Numbered from the stretch's first letter, positions 1 through 8,126 are shown. The stretch: DNA of 64,000 nt from Ignavibacteriota bacterium (GCA_016707525.1 JADJHP010000016.1:46769-110768), one strand, 5' to 3'. The notes: generated by a model not told the origin, from the letters alone. Translations and numbers: made by a program.

Positions 1-1066
1 TCCTGTCGCCGAGAGGCACACCGTCGCGCTGGATACCCTTGAAGTCCGGCAGGTTCAACGGAATGCCCATATCCTGATACGCCAGCGTGTTCGCTGCGAT
101 GGTGTATTCCTCTCCCACGAATCCCTTCTTGTCCACGGGGAGGTGATAGACATTCCCCTTCGCATCGGTGGCTTCCACATGCAGCCACACCATTCGCTCT
201 TCCGCGGAGCCGGTCGGGAATTTGTGTCCGGTCTTCTGGTTGAACAGGGCAACGGTGAAGCGTACCTTCTCGCCCGGTTCCACCTCCCGGCCATCGGGGT
301 GGATGCGCACTTCGATCGTACCGCGCACCTTGCCGGGGTCATGTGCACCGTGGAACAGATGCTGCATGGCATCGGGGACCTTCGGCTTCAGCGAGACGAT
401 CTGGCCTTCGGCCTTCGTCATGTGGCAATCGTGGCAGCGCACGCCTTCCTTTGCGTACGGCCCTTCCTTCCACTCGAGGTGGGTGGATTTCACCCAGACG
501 CCATAGGGGCTCTTCTCGTTGTGACAGGTTCCGCAGAAGTCGGGGTTGGAGATGAACTCGAGTTTGCGCGTCTCGTGTACCGGCGACACCACACCCTCGC
601 GGCGGCCGTATTTGATCTTGCCCGGCTCGCTGATGTAGTTGAAATTGAACGGCGTGTCGCCCGCAAAGCCGGTGATGGTATGGCAGACGTCGCAGGAGAC
701 CGATTCATTCGCGCGGCTGTTGGCTTCCGGCTTCGGCGGCGGCACATCTCCCGCCATGAAAGCGATCGGCGAATGGCAACCGTTGCACCCGGCCTTCACG
801 CCCGCGACCTTCGGGTCCTTCTCCGCATGCGGCACGGCCAGCTTGAAGTACTCGATCTCATCCCAGTGATGCGTGTATGCCTGCGACATCATCGACTGCT
901 GCCATTGCTGGAAGAAGTCCTTGTGGCAGGCCGTGCCGCAGCTCTTCGGCTTCTCGAACGCATCATAGGGATGCGTCCCCAGAGCGTCATCGCCGGATTT
1001 TTTCTGCTGGCCTGGAAGTGCAGGGGTAAGTGCTATGGTAAGGAGGAGAACGAACAAGGTTTTCAT
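1..1066 (-). CDS. Multihaem cytochrome c, secreted (partial)
   Basis: This gene reads from an ATG at 1066 toward position 1 and runs off the window, so the C-terminus is missing. I translated it by hand from the minus strand. It starts with a signal peptide (MKTLFVLLLTIALTPALPG) and then carries four CxxCH haem-binding motifs (CNGCH, CDVCH, CGTCH, CHDCH) after an initial CGTACH, which has one extra residue between the cysteines. After about residue 250 comes a beta-rich region (VRFTVALFNQKTGHKFPTGS), as in cytochrome c554-like multihaem proteins. A periplasmic or outer-surface electron-transfer role is likely; the redox partner cannot be told. A weak ribosome site (AAGGGA) precedes the ATG. 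Confidence 0.85.
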   Translation of the reverse strand, partial: MKTLFVLLLTIALTPALPGQQKKSGDDALGTHPYDAFEKPKSCGTACHKDFFQQWQQSMMSQAYTHHWDEIEYFKLAVPHAEKDPKVAGVKAGCNGCHSPIAFMAGDVPPPKPEANSRANESVSCDVCHTITGFAGDTPFNFNYISEPGKIKYGRREGVVSPVHETRKLEFISNPDFCGTCHNEKSPYGVWVKSTHLEWKEGPYAKEGVRCHDCHMTKAEGQIVSLKPKVPDAMQHLFHGAHDPGKVRGTIEVRIHPDGREVEPGEKVRFTVALFNQKTGHKFPTGSAEERMVWLHVEATDAKGNVYHLPVDKKGFVGEEYTIAANTLAYQDMGIPLNLPDFKGIQRDGVPLGDR

Positions 1067-1100
1067 GGTGCGGTCCCTTGTGATGGTCGTACTGGATCAG

Positions 1101-1130
1101 AGCGTACAGAGGATAGGGAATTCTGTTCAA
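1101..1130 (-). promoter_or_regulatory. Possible promoter of the multihaem cytochrome
   Basis: On the minus strand TTGAAC (1130-1125) is followed after 18 bp by TACGCT (1106-1101), about 35 bp before the ATG. It fits the TTGnnn/TAnnTT pattern of this window loosely: the spacer is one base long and the -10 ends in CT. Confidence 0.35.
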
Positions 1131-1238
1131 ACGTAGTGCCAGAGATGGGTATCAAATAGTCGTTGATTACGCGTGGTTCCGGGGGTGTTTTCGCGACTGT
1201 TCGCAAAGATGGGAAAGGTCGGCACTCCTGACGAGGAA

Positions 1239-1258
1239 TCTCGACAATAGTGTCGAGA
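1239..1258. other. Perfect 8-bp hairpin in the 1067-1457 gap
   Basis: TCTCGACA and TGTCGAGA flank a 4-base loop (ATAG). It lies in the 390-bp space between the divergent cytochrome gene and the small secreted protein gene. It could be an operator for a dimeric regulator of either gene or a small RNA hairpin; no T-run follows, so an intrinsic terminator is unlikely. I see nothing else definite in this gap apart from the weak promoter at 1101-1130. Confidence 0.4.
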
Positions 1259-1457
1259 AGACACGCGGGAGACCATCGTTTCGTGGAGGCCAACGGCGGC
1301 ACCGCGGCCCCACATTGCATTCAACTTCATACACGACATGGTGTTACCGGTATGCACGGAATTGTGGCACGGACATTGAATGACAAGGGGCAAGCTCATG
1401 AGCATTCTCACAAACAACAAATTTTCAAGAACAGGGTATCACACAAGGAGTATCATC

Positions 1458-1811
1458 ATGAAACGCATCACGGCATTGTTCCTCACACTCGCGCTGGTCG
1501 TGTTCCTCGGCGCACTGCACACGGATGCAGCGGCACAGACCCTCGGCAAGACGGGCAAGACCTCCATGGGCCAGCACGGTCCGGTCGATACCGATGGCGA
1601 CGGGATCCCCAACGGACAGGATGCGGACTACACGAAGCCGGCGAACGGCTCGGGCAACAAGTTCGGCAAGATGAACGGCACGCAGAGCGGGCTCGGCAAG
1701 GGACAGGGTAAGGGCATGGGCCTTCGCGACGGCAGCTGCGGCACGGGCACCGGAACCGGCACGGGCGTGTGCGACGGTACGGGTCCCAAGGGACGCGGAC
1801 GGGGCAAGTAA
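1458..1811 (+). CDS. Small secreted Gly-rich protein with calcium-loop motif
   Basis: A 117-residue protein. The ATG at 1458 is chosen because AAGGAG sits 7 bases upstream and a clean signal peptide starts there (MKRITALFLTLALVVFLGAL, cleavage near AAAQ at 24-27); an in-frame ATG at 1380 would add a non-signal-like extension. Residues 44-55 (DTDGDGIPNGQD) have the D-x-D-x-D-G spacing of thrombospondin type-3, dockerin or EF-hand calcium loops. The rest is Gly/Lys-rich with a GTGTGTGTG run and two cysteines near the end, and is probably disordered. It shares layout with the next gene (1904-2266), so the two are likely diverged paralogues. Function unknown. Confidence 0.75.
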   Translation: MKRITALFLTLALVVFLGALHTDAAAQTLGKTGKTSMGQHGPVDTDGDGIPNGQDADYTKPANGSGNKFGKMNGTQSGLGKGQGKGMGLRDGSCGTGTGTGTGVCDGTGPKGRGRGK

Positions 1812-1820
1812 GTTCATGGT

Positions 1821-1861
1821 GACGCAGGTCGGCACCGGATCCTCCGATGCCGCCCTGCGTC
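1821..1861 (+). terminator. Strong intercistronic hairpin
   Basis: GACGCAGGTCGGCA (1821-1834) pairs with TGCCGCCCTGCGTC (1848-1861), 13 of 14 positions, across a 13-base loop. It begins 10 bases after the stop of the first small secreted protein. The following sequence (GGTTGTTCTTTC) is only moderately T-rich, so it may be a leaky terminator or an mRNA-stabilising stem that sets unequal expression of the genes on either side. Confidence 0.45.
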
Positions 1862-1903
1862 ACCCGGTTGTTCTTTCGTCGGGCTTGAGACAAAGGTAGA
1901 CAC

Positions 1904-2266
1904 ATGAACTCCAGAACGTTAGTGTTGATCGCCACGCTGGCTCTCCTGCCGGCTTCCGCCGCGAGTCAATCGCGCGACACCACCGCCGCCAACCGCACAG
2001 CAGAGCAGAAGCGCGAACGTGTCAGGGCGGGACAGGAAGGCTTCCGCGACGAGAACGGCAACGGCATTGACGACCGGATCGAGCACCAGGGGAACGGCAA
2101 GGCAGGACGCAAGGACCGGTTCGTGGACGCCGATGGCGATGGGATCTGCGATGGCCGTGCGGGCGGACTCGGGTTCAAGCGGGGAGCAATGAATGGCCAG
2201 CCGGGTGCAGGCCAGGGCAAAGGCAATGGCACGGGAAACCGGTACGGACAGGGAGGGAAGAAGTGA
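1904..2266 (+). CDS. Small secreted protein with two EF-hand-like loops
   Basis: A 120-residue protein with an N-terminal signal peptide (MNSRTLVLIATLALLPASAA). Two acidic loops are visible: residues 49-60 (DENGNGIDDRIE), which fit the 12-position EF-hand loop including Glu at position 12, and residues 75-83 (DADGDGICD). The tail is Gly/Asn/Lys-rich with GQGKGNGTGN-type repeats, like the tail of the preceding gene. Its last codon overlaps the GTG start of the barrel gene (GTGA), so the two are translationally coupled. A secreted calcium-binding partner of the barrel is plausible but is inference; no enzymatic domain is seen. Confidence 0.75.
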   Translation: MNSRTLVLIATLALLPASAASQSRDTTAANRTAEQKRERVRAGQEGFRDENGNGIDDRIEHQGNGKAGRKDRFVDADGDGICDGRAGGLGFKRGAMNGQPGAGQGKGNGTGNRYGQGGKK

Positions 2267-3399
2267 AACACACGAACGTTCTTGCCGGGGTCATCCTCGG
2301 CTCTCTTCTTTCCGTCATTCCGGCAACTGCTCAGTTCTCGGTGGAAGCCGAGGTCGGCACCATGGTGGACGACAACGTGAACAACAACAGCCTGCGCCTG
2401 TCGGACCGCATCATATCGGCGGGTCTGCAGGCGGGGTATGACTGGACCACCGACCGCACGAACACGACGCTGCAGTACAACGGCGGCTACAATTACTTCA
2501 CCATGGTCCCGGGACGCAGCAATCAGGTGCATGCCGGCGGCATCACCTTCGCGGAGCTCTTTGGCGATGACGAGGAGACCCTGTGGAACGCCGCTGCGAG
2601 TTACAGCGTGCGGACCGACCGGGAGGAGTTCGCGTACTACGACAACAGTGCTGCCATGCTGTCGAGTTCGCTCAAGCATCAGTTCTCGGACATGTTCGTC
2701 GGCCGCACCGGCTATACGATGAGGCTCATGCGGTTCCCGAACCTCTCGTCGTTCGATCATGCCGAACATCAGTTCTTCATCCAGGGCTCGGCCTTTCTGC
2801 CGTCGCGCACGACCATCATCGGCCAGGTGGACCTCGGCATGAAATTGTACAGTACGCCGAATGAGGACACCACGGTAGTGGCCACGGGACGTGGCCGCCG
2901 CTCGAGTGCCCTCTCCAGCCCCGGCGTCACGCAGCTGGCCGGCAGCGTCCGCATCGGGCAGTCACTGTTCGAGCAGACCGGACTCAGCGTTGCCGGCGGC
3001 TATCAGCTCAACCTGCGCAAAGACACGCGCTACCTCGGATCGACGTCGGGCCTCATCGCCGACGATGAGATCTTCGACGACCACTACGGGTACGAAGGCC
3101 CGCAGACCACGCTCATGCTCACACAGATCCTTCCGTGGGACATCAAGGCGCGGTTGACGGGGACCTGGCAATGGCGGACGTATTCGACACAGCCGGCATT
3201 TGACGAAGCGGGTACGCAGATCGCGTCGCAGCGTCTGGACACCCGCTCCGCGGTCAATGTCACCTTCACCGTGCCGCTCCCGGCACTCCGGTGCACGCTC
3301 GGGCTCGCCTACGACCACATCTGGAATGCGTCCAACGATCCCTTCTACGCATACACCAACAACGCATTCACCGTCCAGCTCTCCTTCCCTGAAAAGTGA
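2263..3399 (+). CDS. Outer-membrane beta-barrel protein
   Basis: A 378-residue protein starting with GTG at 2263, just after a purine-rich GGGAGGGAAG ribosome site and overlapping the previous stop by 4 bp. The N-terminus is a signal peptide (MKHTNVLAGVILGSLLSVIPATAQ). The rest alternates polar and hydrophobic residues with many aromatic strand ends (YDWTTDRTNTTLQYNGGYNY) and ends in a strand with terminal aromatic character (FTVQLSFPEK), as expected for a barrel of about 14-16 strands. I do not recognise a specific family. Its coupling to two secreted calcium-loop proteins, and the nearby multihaem cytochrome, suggest a surface assembly, but electron transfer is not shown. Confidence 0.75.
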   Translation: MKHTNVLAGVILGSLLSVIPATAQFSVEAEVGTMVDDNVNNNSLRLSDRIISAGLQAGYDWTTDRTNTTLQYNGGYNYFTMVPGRSNQVHAGGITFAELFGDDEETLWNAAASYSVRTDREEFAYYDNSAAMLSSSLKHQFSDMFVGRTGYTMRLMRFPNLSSFDHAEHQFFIQGSAFLPSRTTIIGQVDLGMKLYSTPNEDTTVVATGRGRRSSALSSPGVTQLAGSVRIGQSLFEQTGLSVAGGYQLNLRKDTRYLGSTSGLIADDEIFDDHYGYEGPQTTLMLTQILPWDIKARLTGTWQWRTYSTQPAFDEAGTQIASQRLDTRSAVNVTFTVPLPALRCTLGLAYDHIWNASNDPFYAYTNNAFTVQLSFPEK

Positions 3400-3401
3400 C
3401 C

Positions 3402-3501
3402 GAACGGCCGCGGCCTGACAGAGGACGCCTGAACGGCAGCGTGAACGGCCGCGGCCTGACGCCACGTGACAGTGCGTGACCTGAACGGTGCCGCGACCTG
3501 A
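3402..3501. repeat. Direct repeats containing a GGCCGCGGCC palindrome
   Basis: An 18-bp unit (GAACGGCCGCGGCCTGAC) occurs exactly at 3402-3419 and 3443-3460, with shorter derivatives at 3431 (GAACGGCAGC) and 3483 (GAACGGTGCCGCGACCTGA). They fill the space between the barrel gene and the histidine kinase promoter. Each exact unit holds a 10-bp palindrome and could act as a protein-binding site or a weak terminator hairpin. Confidence 0.6.
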
Positions 3502-3526
3502 AAGTGCGCCGGAATTTTGCTACATT
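3498..3526 (+). promoter_or_regulatory. Promoter of the histidine kinase gene
   Basis: CTGAAA (3498-3503), 17 bp, TACATT (3521-3526). The predicted start of transcription is about 3533, only some 9 bases before the ATG at 3542. It also rules out the upstream in-frame GTG at 3488 as the start codon. Confidence 0.6.
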
Positions 3527-3541
3527 GGCAGCACGATCCCC

Positions 3542-5206
3542 ATGCCCTTCGCTGTCAACATACGCCCCCGGGTCCTGATCGCCGTCACGGCAACGGTCGG
3601 GACCCTTCTCGTCTTCTCCGCGTTCTGGGAACTCGACCGGAGCAAGAAGGAACTCTCCCATGTCGTCCACGAAGAGGCCCTCGGGCTCGTCGAAGTGGTC
3701 CATCAGAGTTCCGTGAACACCATCCTTTCCACCGAACAGAACGAAGCCCTGCTGACCGAGCGGTTGCTGAACAACGCATGGTTCATCGCCGAGCTTGACC
3801 GCACCGGGCCCCTGACGGAACAGCGCCTCGCGGCGATAGCAGAGGCCAACCATATCTTCCGCATCAACATCTTCGATCCTGCCGGCAACAAGGTGCTCTC
3901 CAACCATCGTGCAGAGGAAGGGCACGGCATTGGTGCAGGACGGCACCGGCCCGCGGATGTGATCGCACCCATTCTCCGCGGCGATACCACGGTGATGGTC
4001 ATCGGATTGAAGGATGCCCGGATGGAGCAGGGGCAACGCTACGCCGTCGCCGTCCGCCGCCACCGCCCGGAAGGCGGCGCGATCGTCCTGAACCTGGACG
4101 CCGCCGAGCTGCTCGAGTTCCGCAAGCGCATCGGCATCGGAAAGCTGATCCGGGACCTGGGGGACAATAGCGGGATCGTGTTCGCGGCATTGCAGGATCA
4201 GCAGGGCATCATCGCGGCGAGCGGCGAGGTGAAGGAACTCTCGTCGTTCGATGCGGACCCGTTCCTGGACCTGGCGATGTCCTCGGACACGACGCTGACC
4301 CGCGAGACGGACTTCGGCGAGACCACGGTCTTTGAGGTGGTGCACCCGCTGGCCATCGAAGGGTCGATGCTGGGCGTGCTGCGCCTCGGCCTCTCCATGG
4401 AAGAGGTCCGCGCCGCCGAGGACCGGATGCAACGGAGGATGATCATCGTCCTGTTCGTCCTCCTGCTCCTCGCCTCCCTGGCCACGGTGGCGATCATTGC
4501 CAACCGCAACTATCAGCGCGTGCAGCGCGAACTGCAGCGCGCCGAGAAGCTCTCTGCCCTCGGTGAACTTGCCTCGGGGGTGGCGCATGAGATCCGGAAT
4601 CCCCTGAATGCGATCGCCATGATCGCGCAACGGTTCGCGCACGAGTTCACACCGGCGCAGGATGCCGAAGAATACAGGACGCTCACCGGCGTCCTGCGGA
4701 GCGAGGCGGACCGCGTCAACGGGATCATCGGCACGTTCCTCCGGTTCGCGCGCCCGCCGCGCCTCCAGCTCGAACCGGTGGTCCCCGGCGAACTCATCAC
4801 CCACTGCGCCACGCTCGTCGAGAGCCAGATGAAGGCGAAGGGGGTGCGCTTCAGTGCCACATCGGCGGGCGACACGGCCGTGCCTCTTGACCGGGGCCAG
4901 ATGACGCAGGCGTTGCTGAATCTCCTGCTCAACGCACTGGAGGCAACGCCTGCCGGCGGCACGGTGACGCTGGCATCGCGCGTCGATGCCGACGGATTGT
5001 CGATCACCGTGGCAGACTCAGGCCACGGGATACCACCCGATGCGATGGAGAAGATCTTCAACCTCTATTATACGACGAAGCCGGACGGCACGGGGATGGG
5101 GCTCCCGATGGCGCACCAGATCATTGCACAGCACAAGGGGACGTTGGATGTGGAGAGTGTGAAGGGGGAAGGGACGGTGTGCAGGGTGACGATACCCATA
5201 CAATAG
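3542..5206 (+). CDS. Membrane-bound sensor histidine kinase (orphan)
   Basis: A 554-residue two-transmembrane sensor kinase. TM1 is near residues 8-30 (VLIAVTATVGTLLVFSAFW), followed by a periplasmic sensor of about 260 residues, then TM2 around 300-320 (IIVLFVLLLLASLATVAII). The HisKA box is GVAHEIRNPLN with phospho-acceptor His349. The ATPase domain has an N-box (LLNLLLNALEA), G1 (DSGHGIPPD) and G2 (GTGMGLPMAHQI). The pattern fits NtrB/ZraS-type kinases that usually activate sigma-54 regulators. No response regulator is adjacent, so its partner is elsewhere. The start is fixed by the promoter just upstream. The trigger is unknown. Confidence 0.9.
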   Translation: MPFAVNIRPRVLIAVTATVGTLLVFSAFWELDRSKKELSHVVHEEALGLVEVVHQSSVNTILSTEQNEALLTERLLNNAWFIAELDRTGPLTEQRLAAIAEANHIFRINIFDPAGNKVLSNHRAEEGHGIGAGRHRPADVIAPILRGDTTVMVIGLKDARMEQGQRYAVAVRRHRPEGGAIVLNLDAAELLEFRKRIGIGKLIRDLGDNSGIVFAALQDQQGIIAASGEVKELSSFDADPFLDLAMSSDTTLTRETDFGETTVFEVVHPLAIEGSMLGVLRLGLSMEEVRAAEDRMQRRMIIVLFVLLLLASLATVAIIANRNYQRVQRELQRAEKLSALGELASGVAHEIRNPLNAIAMIAQRFAHEFTPAQDAEEYRTLTGVLRSEADRVNGIIGTFLRFARPPRLQLEPVVPGELITHCATLVESQMKAKGVRFSATSAGDTAVPLDRGQMTQALLNLLLNALEATPAGGTVTLASRVDADGLSITVADSGHGIPPDAMEKIFNLYYTTKPDGTGMGLPMAHQIIAQHKGTLDVESVKGEGTVCRVTIPIQ

Positions 5207-5406
5207 AGGAAGAAGGCAAAAGGAGGAAGGGCGAAGGAAGCCTCACCGGCTGCCGTACGCGGTCCCTTCATCCCTCTACCTTCTTCCTTGTACCTGACGC
5301 TTTCTACTTTATGCCTTCTTCCTTCTTCCCGGCGCTTCAGGCCCTGATGCTCAGGCGGACTAGGCCTCCCCGGCTTCCGTCTCTCTTTTCCTCGCGCGAA
5401 GCGCTC

Positions 5407-6297
5407 TTACTTTGTATCCAGGATGATCGGCAGCCCATCCCGCCCGGCACCGACGATCACGACTTTCGTATTGGGCGACTGCGCGATCTTCTCCGTCGCT
5501 TCAATGCCCTTCCACCGCAGCAGCTGTTCGCTGATGCCGGCCGCCACGATCGTCTGGAAATCGGCGATACCCTTCGCTTCGATCCGCTTACGGTCCGCTT
5601 CCTGACGTTCCTTCAGCAGGATGAACTCCATCCGCTGGGCTTCCTGATCCGCACGCTGCTTCTGCTCGATCGCTTCCGTCAACTGCGTGGGCAGCGCAAC
5701 GTTCCGCAGCGGGGTGGTCTCCACGATCACGCCGCGGGGGGCGATCGTGCGTGCGAGCTCTTCCTGCACGGCCATGCCCAGCCTCTCACGCTCGGTCGAA
5801 TAGAGCGCACTGGCCTGGAAACTGGCGGTCACGGAACGGCTGATGGACCGGAACTGCGGGATCAGGACGATCGTTTCGAAGTCGCCGCCGGCAATGGTCT
5901 GATACACGCGCGCCGCGGAATCCGGATTCAGGCGGTACAGCACGCTGATCTCCAGCCCGATGGTGAGGCCTTCCCGCGACAGGACCTCCATGGCTTCTTT
6001 GTGTTCGCGGGTCTGTACGGAGAACTCATGCACACGCGCGAGCGGATTGACCACATTGATCCCGGGCGGCAGTGTCCTGTCCGAGACGATACCGAAGAGG
6101 TCCACGACGCCCACATGTCCCGCCGGTATCTGGGTGAAAAATTGCGTCAGCGCAACGACGGTGAAGAACGTGCACACGAGAACGGTGATCGTGGCGAGGG
6201 AACGGAACGTCGGGTTGCCCTCCTTGACCTTCTTTGCGGCGGCGCGCCAGGAAATGAAGGCGATCACCGCGACGACGATACTCAGGATGAACAGCAT
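5407..6297 (-). CDS. Prohibitin/SPFH-domain membrane protein
   Basis: A 296-residue protein with two N-terminal hydrophobic segments (residues 1-17 and about 33-53), then an SPFH/band-7 domain (IPAGHVGVVDLFG... LPPGINVVNPL) and a helical, Glu/Arg/Ala-rich coiled coil (EAIEQKQRADQEAQRMEF, residues about 205-245). Such proteins form ring-like scaffolds in the cytoplasmic membrane and modulate membrane proteases or microdomains. It lies 65 bp downstream of the cNMP-GAF-PP2C gene on the same strand and has AGAGGAG before the ATG, so the two are probably one transcript. No FtsH or NfeD partner is adjacent. The 5207-5406 gap downstream holds only a purine-rich tract and a pyrimidine-rich tract. Confidence 0.88.
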   Translation of the reverse strand: MLFILSIVVAVIAFISWRAAAKKVKEGNPTFRSLATITVLVCTFFTVVALTQFFTQIPAGHVGVVDLFGIVSDRTLPPGINVVNPLARVHEFSVQTREHKEAMEVLSREGLTIGLEISVLYRLNPDSAARVYQTIAGGDFETIVLIPQFRSISRSVTASFQASALYSTERERLGMAVQEELARTIAPRGVIVETTPLRNVALPTQLTEAIEQKQRADQEAQRMEFILLKERQEADRKRIEAKGIADFQTIVAAGISEQLLRWKGIEATEKIAQSPNTKVVIVGAGRDGLPIILDTK

Positions 6298-6362
6298 GGT
6301 ATGCTCCTCTGAATGATGGCTATGGCGTGCGCCGGCCGGCGCCGCCGGTGATGGATACGACG

Positions 6363-8087
6363 TTATGCGGGGAGGCGGCGGATCACCAGGACGGTCATAT
6401 CGTCCGCCGCGAGTTCACCCGCCTGATGCTTCATGACCGCATCCAGGATGGTGTCGCGTACCGCGGAGGCCGGCATGGCCTGCTGACCGATGCAGATCTC
6501 CTGCAGCCGTTCGTCGCCGAGCAGCTCCTTCCGCACATTCATCGCCTCGGAGATCCCGTCCGTGTACAGCACAAGCATGTCGCCCGGCGCAAAGACCATG
6601 GACTGCTCCGTGTACTCCATGCCGTCGACGATGCCAAGGATCGTTCCCCCGGCCTCGAGCTGGCGGAGTTCCCCGCCCGCCGAGACGAGATACGGAGGAT
6701 TGTGTCCGGCGTTGCAGTACCGGAACGTATGGTCCCGCGAATCCAGGATACCATACACCAGGGTCACGAACTTCTCCGGTGCGGTGCTGACCACGAGGCG
6801 CTGGTTCAGCATGGTGAGACAGGACCCGGCATCCGAAGCTTCATGTGCGACATCCCGGACGGAGGCCTGGATGTGCGCCATCAGGAGTGCCGCGGGAAGT
6901 CCTTTGCCCGAGACATCGCCGATGCTGATGCCGATGTGCGCGGGGTCGAGCCGGATGAAATCATAGAGGTCACCCGCGACCTCACGCGCCGGCATCGCGG
7001 TCGCGGCGAATTCGTATCCGGGGATCGCCGGCATGTGTGCCGGCAGCAGGCCCATCTGCACTTCGCGTGCGGCGAGCAGATCGCGTTCGATGCGGATCTT
7101 CTCGCGCTCCTGTTCGTACAACCGCGCGTTCTCCAGCGCGATCGCGGCATGGACGGAGAATGCGCTCATGATGCGCGCATCATCCTCCGTGAAGACGCCG
7201 GTGTGCTTGTTGAGAAGCTGAAAGACGCCGATGATCTTGCCGCTCTTCACGCGGATCGGCAGGCAGAGGATCGATGCCGTGCGGTACCCGGTCTGCCGGT
7301 CGTAATCCGGATTGAAGCGCGGATCGAAATAGGCGTCCGGGATGTTGATCGTATCGCCCGTCGCCGCAACGTACCCCGCGATCCCTTTGCCGATGGGCAT
7401 GCGGATCGTGACGCGGCTCAGGCCATCGAGCCCTTTCGCCACCCGCGTCCACATTTCCTGCGTCGCTTCATCGATGATGTACACGGTGCCACGGTCGCCG
7501 TCGGTGATCCGGAGCGCGAAGTCCACGAGCATGTCGAGCAGCTCGTTGAGGTCGAGCGTCGAGTTCAGGCTCTTTGCGGCCTCGATGAGCTGCTCGAGTT
7601 TGTGCACCTCGAGGCGGTTCTGTTCCGCGCGGCGGGCGGATTCATGGACGAAGCGGTTGTTCGTCGCACGCAGCCGGATGCTCAGCACCTGGAGCAGGCG
7701 CACCGCGAGCTCGCGCGAACGATACAGCAACTGCTCGAAGTCCGCCTTGCGCAACACGTACGTGATGCAGCGCTCCAGCGCAACGACCCGTGCCGACCGT
7801 GGCCGGCCGGCGATCAGCTCCAGTTCGCCGAACGTGTCGCCGGGATGCAGGAGGGCGAGCAATTGGTCATCGCCGCCGGCCATGCGTTTGGAGATGCGCA
7901 CGCGCCCTTCCACCAGGAAGTGCACCTCATCGCCGTAGCCTTCATCCTCGATGATCACCTCATCCGGGGCGTAGGTCCGTTCGATGAACTTCTCGCGGAC
8001 ATCCTGGAACTCCTCATCGGTGAGGGTCTCGAGGAGAACATTGTAACGTAGCCGCTTGGGGGCGGTGCTATTCTTCGGTGGAGGCAT
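6363..8087 (-). CDS. cNMP-binding, GAF and PP2C (RsbU/SpoIIE-type) phosphatase
   Basis: A 574-residue signalling protein. Residues about 15-130 form a cyclic-nucleotide-binding/Crp-like sensor (VHFLVEGRVRISKR, GDTFGELELIAGRPRSA). Residues about 165-320 form a GAF domain (DRGTVYIIDE, PIRVKSGKIIGVFQLLNK). A short coiled linker (REKIRIERDLLAAREVQMG) leads to the Mn-dependent PP2C/RsbU phosphatase (YDFIRLDPAHIGISIGDVSG, FRYCNAGHNPPY, LVLYTDGISEA) that acts on anti-anti-sigma proteins. The start at 8087 is preferred over upstream in-frame ATGs because a promoter at 8098-8126 would place transcription start about 4 bases before it. A HATPase of the anti-sigma type lies at 43.7 kb, a possible but unproven partner. 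Confidence 0.9.
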   Translation of the reverse strand: MPPPKNSTAPKRLRYNVLLETLTDEEFQDVREKFIERTYAPDEVIIEDEGYGDEVHFLVEGRVRISKRMAGGDDQLLALLHPGDTFGELELIAGRPRSARVVALERCITYVLRKADFEQLLYRSRELAVRLLQVLSIRLRATNNRFVHESARRAEQNRLEVHKLEQLIEAAKSLNSTLDLNELLDMLVDFALRITDGDRGTVYIIDEATQEMWTRVAKGLDGLSRVTIRMPIGKGIAGYVAATGDTINIPDAYFDPRFNPDYDRQTGYRTASILCLPIRVKSGKIIGVFQLLNKHTGVFTEDDARIMSAFSVHAAIALENARLYEQEREKIRIERDLLAAREVQMGLLPAHMPAIPGYEFAATAMPAREVAGDLYDFIRLDPAHIGISIGDVSGKGLPAALLMAHIQASVRDVAHEASDAGSCLTMLNQRLVVSTAPEKFVTLVYGILDSRDHTFRYCNAGHNPPYLVSAGGELRQLEAGGTILGIVDGMEYTEQSMVFAPGDMLVLYTDGISEAMNVRKELLGDERLQEICIGQQAMPASAVRDTILDAVMKHQAGELAADDMTVLVIRRLPA

Positions 8088-8097
8088 GGTGAATGCC

Positions 8098-8126
8098 AAC
8101 ATAAAGGCAACGGCCTGCAAAGTCAA
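8098..8126 (-). promoter_or_regulatory. Promoter of the cNMP-GAF-PP2C gene
   Basis: On the minus strand TTGACT (8126-8121), 17 bp, TATGTT (8103-8098). Predicted transcription start is near 8091, so the mRNA would have a leader of about four bases before the ATG at 8087. Confidence 0.65.

Noticed and set aside
143..1159. Plus-strand 338-codon ORF
   Set aside because: It is the antisense of the cytochrome gene; the minus strand has signal peptide and haem motifs, while the plus translation has no recognisable domain.
3368..4804. Minus-strand 478-codon ORF opposite the histidine kinase
   Set aside because: His/Asp/Arg-rich shadow translation produced by GC-rich codons of the real kinase gene.
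6327..8051. Plus-strand 574-codon ORF
   Set aside because: Mirror of the cNMP-GAF-PP2C gene; no domain in this frame.
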